Source: Methylicorpusculum sp. (GTDB lineage Bacteria > Pseudomonadota > Gammaproteobacteria > Methylococcales > Methylomonadaceae). From it: a stretch of 33,884 nucleotides of DNA. The position numbers and the translations under genes are program-made. This document shows, one piece after another, positions 31,226-33,884 of the stretch. Below the pieces are notes generated by a model. That model had not been told where the DNA came from and made no database searches. It worked only from the letters and a program-made list of their open reading frames with translations. The stretch lies in NCBI RefSeq assembly GCF_030651835.1, contig NZ_JAUSBX010000027.1, positions 1-33,884 on the forward strand, given 5' to 3'. Every line of letters begins with the position of its first letter. Within the stretch, counting starts at the first letter, position 1.

Positions 31226-32230
31226 TTAACCTCGAGTTAAAGCTAATGCATTGAAAAGGACATTCACATCAGCCCCATTTTTAGGACCATTCTCACTCAG
31301 ATGCCGGCGCCAGGATCGGGCATGCGGTTCGCCATGAAATAAGCCCAAGACATGCCGCACGATGCTGTTGAGCCGAACCCCTTCGGCCAGCCGTTGTTCG
31401 ATATAAGGCATCAGCGCTTGAACGACGGCTTCCCGGCTGGGTCTTTCAGCAACACCATCAAAAAAATGCGCATCCACATCCGCCAGAAGATAAGGATTAT
31501 GATAAATCTCCCTGCCGATCATAACCCCATCGACTGTCTGCAACACCCTATCCGCCTGATCAAAATGCGTTATTCCGCCATTTAAAATGATTTCAAGATG
31601 CGGAAAAGACGCTTTAATCTTGTAGACCCGCTCATAATCCAGCGGCGGGACTTCCCGATTCTGCTTGGGCGACAATCCTTTTAACCACGCCTTGCGGGCA
31701 TGGATAATAAATACAGAACAACCAGCCGCCGCCACCGTGTCAATAAAGTGAGCAAGCTCATCAAAAGAGTCCTGATCATCAATGCCAATCCTGGATTTCA
31801 CCGTAACCGGCAACGCAACTTTGTTCTTCATCGCATCAACACATTCGGCCACCAAATCAGGCTCAGCCATCAAACAGGCACCGAAGCGGCCATTCTGTAC
31901 CCGGTCACTGGGACAGCCCACATTGAGATTCACCTCGGCATAACCGTAATCCTCAGCCATCGAAGCACAAACCGCCAAATCATTCGGATTGCTGCCTCCC
32001 AACTGAAGTGCGACCGGATGTTCAGTGCTATCAAAGTGAAGAAAGCGATGCCTATCGCCATGAATCAACGCACCGGTAGTGACCATTTCGCTATACAAAA
32101 AAGCATGCTTGGATAACAAGCGGTAAAAATACCGGCAATGACGGTCTGTCCAATCCAGCATTGGGGCTACACAAAATCTCGACGCCTTATATTTCGTGGC
32201 ATTATGCCCGTATTTATTGGTCTCTATCAT
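31226..32230 (-). CDS. dusA: tRNA-dihydrouridine(20/20a) synthase DusA
   Basis: A 334-residue FMN enzyme reducing U20/U20a in tRNA D-loops. APMLDWTDRHCRYF (22-35) is the DusA N-terminal signature, NVGCPSDRVQNGRFGACLM (103-121) contains the catalytic cysteine C119, and NGGITHFDQ and GVMIGREIYHNPY follow. The first 17 residues (MIETNKYGHNATKYKAS) are not family-conserved, and the gene abuts a divergent integrase. Known dusA islands insert into the 5' end of this gene, so the start region here may have been rebuilt by the island. It is probably co-transcribed with folE. Confidence 0.96.
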   Translation of the reverse strand: MIETNKYGHNATKYKASRFCVAPMLDWTDRHCRYFYRLLSKHAFLYSEMVTTGALIHGDRHRFLHFDSTEHPVALQLGGSNPNDLAVCASMAEDYGYAEVNLNVGCPSDRVQNGRFGACLMAEPDLVAECVDAMKNKVALPVTVKSRIGIDDQDSFDELAHFIDTVAAAGCSVFIIHARKAWLKGLSPKQNREVPPLDYERVYKIKASFPHLEIILNGGITHFDQADRVLQTVDGVMIGREIYHNPYLLADVDAHFFDGVAERPSREAVVQALMPYIEQRLAEGVRLNSIVRHVLGLFHGEPHARSWRRHLSENGPKNGADVNVLFNALALTRG

Positions 32231-32290
32231 TTTTGTTCTTAAATATTTTTGTATATTTTTAGGTTATTTTTGGACATTTCTTGATATTAG

Positions 32291-32328
32291 ATGCACAATT
32301 AATGCACAAAAAACAAAATTTGTGCATT
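32291..32328. promoter_or_regulatory. Three ATGCACAA sites before the integrase start
   Basis: ATGCACAA occurs at 32291-32298 and 32302-32309, 11 bp apart (one helical turn). Its inverse TTGTGCAT is at 32320-32327. The second and third extend to a perfect 10-bp inverted repeat (AATGCACAAA / TTTGTGCATT) ending 2 bp before the integrase ATG at 32331. This is a likely operator or recombinase arm-site cluster that could also occlude the start codon. Confidence 0.55.
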
Positions 32329-32330
32329 TT

Positions 32331-33356
32331 ATGGCTACGATCACTCAATACAAAAAAAAGTCAGGCAAGATATCCTACCGCGCGCTTATCAGAATTGCCA
32401 AAAACGGCACAATAGTTCATATGGAATCAGAGACGTTTGACACCAAGACTTTAGCGAAGGCATGGGCAATGAAGCGGGAAGCAGAGTTATCTGCTCAAAA
32501 AGTATTTAGGCCAAAAGAGAAGCCGCTCAAAATTTCTAAGGTGATTCAAGATTACATTTCACAGTTTGGCCATGGCTATGGGCGCTCGAAAAATTACGAC
32601 TTAGCCCGATTATTGCGATACCCTCTTGCTGAACTCGATATATCAGAACTCAACCCTCAGATACTGATCGCTCATTGCATTGAGCGCAACAAGACAGCTA
32701 AGCCACAGACCGTTAAGAACGATGTTATTTGGTTGAAAACGGCTATTAGAACCATGCGTTCTGTCAATGGCTTTACTTTTGATCTCGCTGTGTTCGATGA
32801 TGCTTACGAAACATTGTGGCGTGAAAAATTGATTGGAAAATCTGTCGAACGGGAGCGGCGACCAACACGAAAAGAATTATGGGCTTTATCGCGCTATTTT
32901 TATCGACGCAAACGATCAACACCTATGTTGCAGTTGATGTGGTTTGCGATTTATTCAGCTCGAAGATTATCTGAAATAACACGCTTAGAGTGGACTGATA
33001 ATGATGATAAGAAGGCAACCGGCTTAGTCCGTGATGCTAAACATCCTCGGCTTAAGGCTGGCAACCATAAGCGATTCAAATATCCTCGATCAGCCTGGAA
33101 AATTGTAAATAAACAACCAATGGCCAGTAAATATATTTTCCCTTACAATCCTAAAACAATCGGTACAAACTTTGATCGGGCATGTAAAATCCTCGGTATT
33201 GTCGATTTGCATTTTCACGACTTACGTCACGAAGCAACAAGCCGCCTTTTTGAACGCAAACTGGGCATCGTTGACGTTCAGCAAGTGACACTTCATGAGT
33301 CATGGAAAACCCTTCAGCGGTATGTAAATCTTAATCCTGGTGATGTAGATATTTAA
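32331..33356 (+). CDS. Tyrosine recombinase, probable dusA-targeting island integrase
   Basis: A 341-residue integrase from the ATG at 32331 (MATITQYKKKSGKISY), the start with a family-like N-terminal arm-binding domain; the longer frame reads into dusA. Catalytic residues are R212 (SARRLSEITRL), a lysine near 237, H296 and R299 (FHDLRHEATSRLFE), H322 (LHESW) and the nucleophile Y331 (LQRYVNL). A core-binding SAM-like domain occupies about 68-165. The location, divergent from the 5' end of dusA with 100 bp between start codons, is that of dusA-associated integrases, which insert islands into this gene. No ribosome site is obvious, and a palindrome sits just before the ATG. Confidence 0.9.
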   Translation: MATITQYKKKSGKISYRALIRIAKNGTIVHMESETFDTKTLAKAWAMKREAELSAQKVFRPKEKPLKISKVIQDYISQFGHGYGRSKNYDLARLLRYPLAELDISELNPQILIAHCIERNKTAKPQTVKNDVIWLKTAIRTMRSVNGFTFDLAVFDDAYETLWREKLIGKSVERERRPTRKELWALSRYFYRRKRSTPMLQLMWFAIYSARRLSEITRLEWTDNDDKKATGLVRDAKHPRLKAGNHKRFKYPRSAWKIVNKQPMASKYIFPYNPKTIGTNFDRACKILGIVDLHFHDLRHEATSRLFERKLGIVDVQQVTLHESWKTLQRYVNLNPGDVDI

Positions 33357-33366
33357 TGAACACACA

Positions 33367-33749
33367 TTAAAACAACATTTCGCTCATCGCATTATGCCTT
33401 GCATCCTTATCCGCATGAGCATACTGCGAGGTAATCGCAATGCTACTATGCCCGAGATTATCCCTAACCACGGTTAACGGTTAATGGAATATTCAATTCA
33501 TGTCAACAACATGCGTGCCGTGCGTATATCTGAGCCAATGGGTGCTTGCTCTTGCCACAATTCTTACGCTTCCAAGTCGGTTTCGGACAAGAAGGAGGCG
33601 ACTTCCGCGAAAAACACCTTCAGTACTTTGTGAATCGCTAATGTCTTCAAAGGCAAGACCGATTGCCCCCGAATTCGTGGAATCAACGGAAAGGTCTTCG
33701 GCACTGTCCGACAAGCCTCACCGTCAGCAGAGGCATTAGGTTGACCTAG
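33367..33749 (-). pseudogene. Broken second tyrosine integrase, C-terminal part
   Basis: Three minus-strand frames together spell the C-terminal third of a XerC-like tyrosine recombinase: LPLKTLAIHKVLKVFFAEVA, then ASTHWLRYTHGTHVVDMN (box II with H and R), then LGHSSIAITSQYAHADK with the catalytic tyrosine and the end EMLF. They are separated by a probable 1-nt deletion near 33567, a 5-bp tandem duplication ATTCA x2 (33491-33500) and a 7-bp duplication CGGTTAA x2 (33471-33484). The two duplications add 12 bp, so the frame is regained but TGA and TAA stops appear between. The N-terminal part is missing, probably cut by the IS630-type element to the right. It converges with the intact integrase. 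Confidence 0.82.
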
Positions 33750-33795
33750 TGTTTAATTGCAGAAATAATATATTATATCAGCTATACTAGGCATT

Positions 33796-33884
33796 ATGCC
33801 TAGAAAAGCGATAGAAATAACACTGACCACCGAACAAAAACAACAGCTTGAAAAAATAGTCCGCAGTCATAGTGCCGAGCGTCG
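33796..33884 (+). CDS. IS630-family transposase, N-terminal fragment (runs off window)
   Basis: The last 89 bases encode 29 residues beginning MPRKAIEITLTTEQKQQLEK, which is how IS630-type transposases start, ahead of their helix-turn-helix. The gene continues beyond the window. A perfect inverted repeat CTAGGCAT-T-ATGCCTAG (33787-33803) covers the start codon. The integrase remnant stops being recognisable near 33749, so the IS left end probably lies around 33745-33755, next to a CTAG that would fit the TA target of this family. Confidence 0.7.
   Translation, partial: MPRKAIEITLTTEQKQQLEKIVRSHSAER

Noticed and set aside
31700-32116. 138-codon plus-strand frame inside dusA
   Set aside because: It is antisense to conserved DusA motifs, with no ribosome site and a low-complexity composition rich in His and Arg.
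1-33884. CRISPR array, tRNA or rRNA genes
   Set aside because: No regularly spaced direct repeats, tRNA T-loop and cloverleaf patterns or rRNA blocks were seen on either strand while reading through.

Overview
This window reads as the chromosome of a gammaproteobacterium. The best-supported evidence is the ordered minus-strand block yceD-rpmF-plsX-fabH-fabD-fabG-acpP-fabF-pabC-mltG-tmk-holB-pilZ-tatD, with maf divergent from yceD. A PEP-CTERM/exosortase-associated acyltransferase, an orphan SagB-type oxidoreductase and a particular palindromic intergenic repeat make me lean to a Methylobacter/Methylomonas-like methanotroph. That placement is inference. I saw no tRNA, rRNA or CRISPR array.

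Layout. (1) 1-6900, accessory envelope and signalling genes: a decayed PstS-like gene, a small outer-membrane porin, a membrane-bound PAS-GGDEF-EAL protein, the exosortase-associated acyltransferase, a SAM methyltransferase and a DUF4405 membrane protein. (2) 7100-13600, a block bounded by palindromic MITE-like repeats. It holds a minus-strand run transcribed from about 12.4 kb down to 7.3 kb: a TPR histidine kinase, a receiver protein carrying a HEPN-like RNase motif, a VapBC toxin-antitoxin pair and a large Nudix protein. A glycine-zipper membrane protein lies just upstream. This is the most unusual part of the window, and I read it as a candidate stress or antiphage cassette related in layout to the Detocs two-component defence systems. 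(3) 13675-15285, an orphan SagB-like flavin oxidoreductase. (4) 15365-26256, the housekeeping block for fatty-acid initiation and elongation, L32, folate (pabC), peptidoglycan release (mltG), dTMP kinase, the clamp-loader delta-prime subunit, PilZ and TatD. It carries visible control signals: a promoter at yceD, an intrinsic terminator between rpmF and plsX, a private promoter for acpP and a stable hairpin between acpP and fabF. (5) 26299-31186: maf, an HDOD protein, a small lytic transglycosylase, a membrane-anchored MutS-like ATPase with a tiny partner, and folE. (6) 31226-33884: dusA with a tyrosine integrase divergent from its 5' end, the arrangement known for dusA-targeting genomic islands, followed by a second, broken tyrosine integrase cut by an IS630-type element that runs off the window.

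Functional links. The lipid block joins phosphate acyl transfer (PlsX) to malonyl loading (FabD), initiation (FabH), the carrier (AcpP), reduction (FabG) and elongation (FabF). dusA and folE are co-directional and probably co-transcribed. The right edge looks like the left end of a genomic island whose other end lies outside the window. Where the longest open frame disagreed with signals or family alignment, I shortened starts: HK (TTG), VapC (GTG), TatD, HolB, AcpP, PlsX (GTG), HDOD and the integrase.
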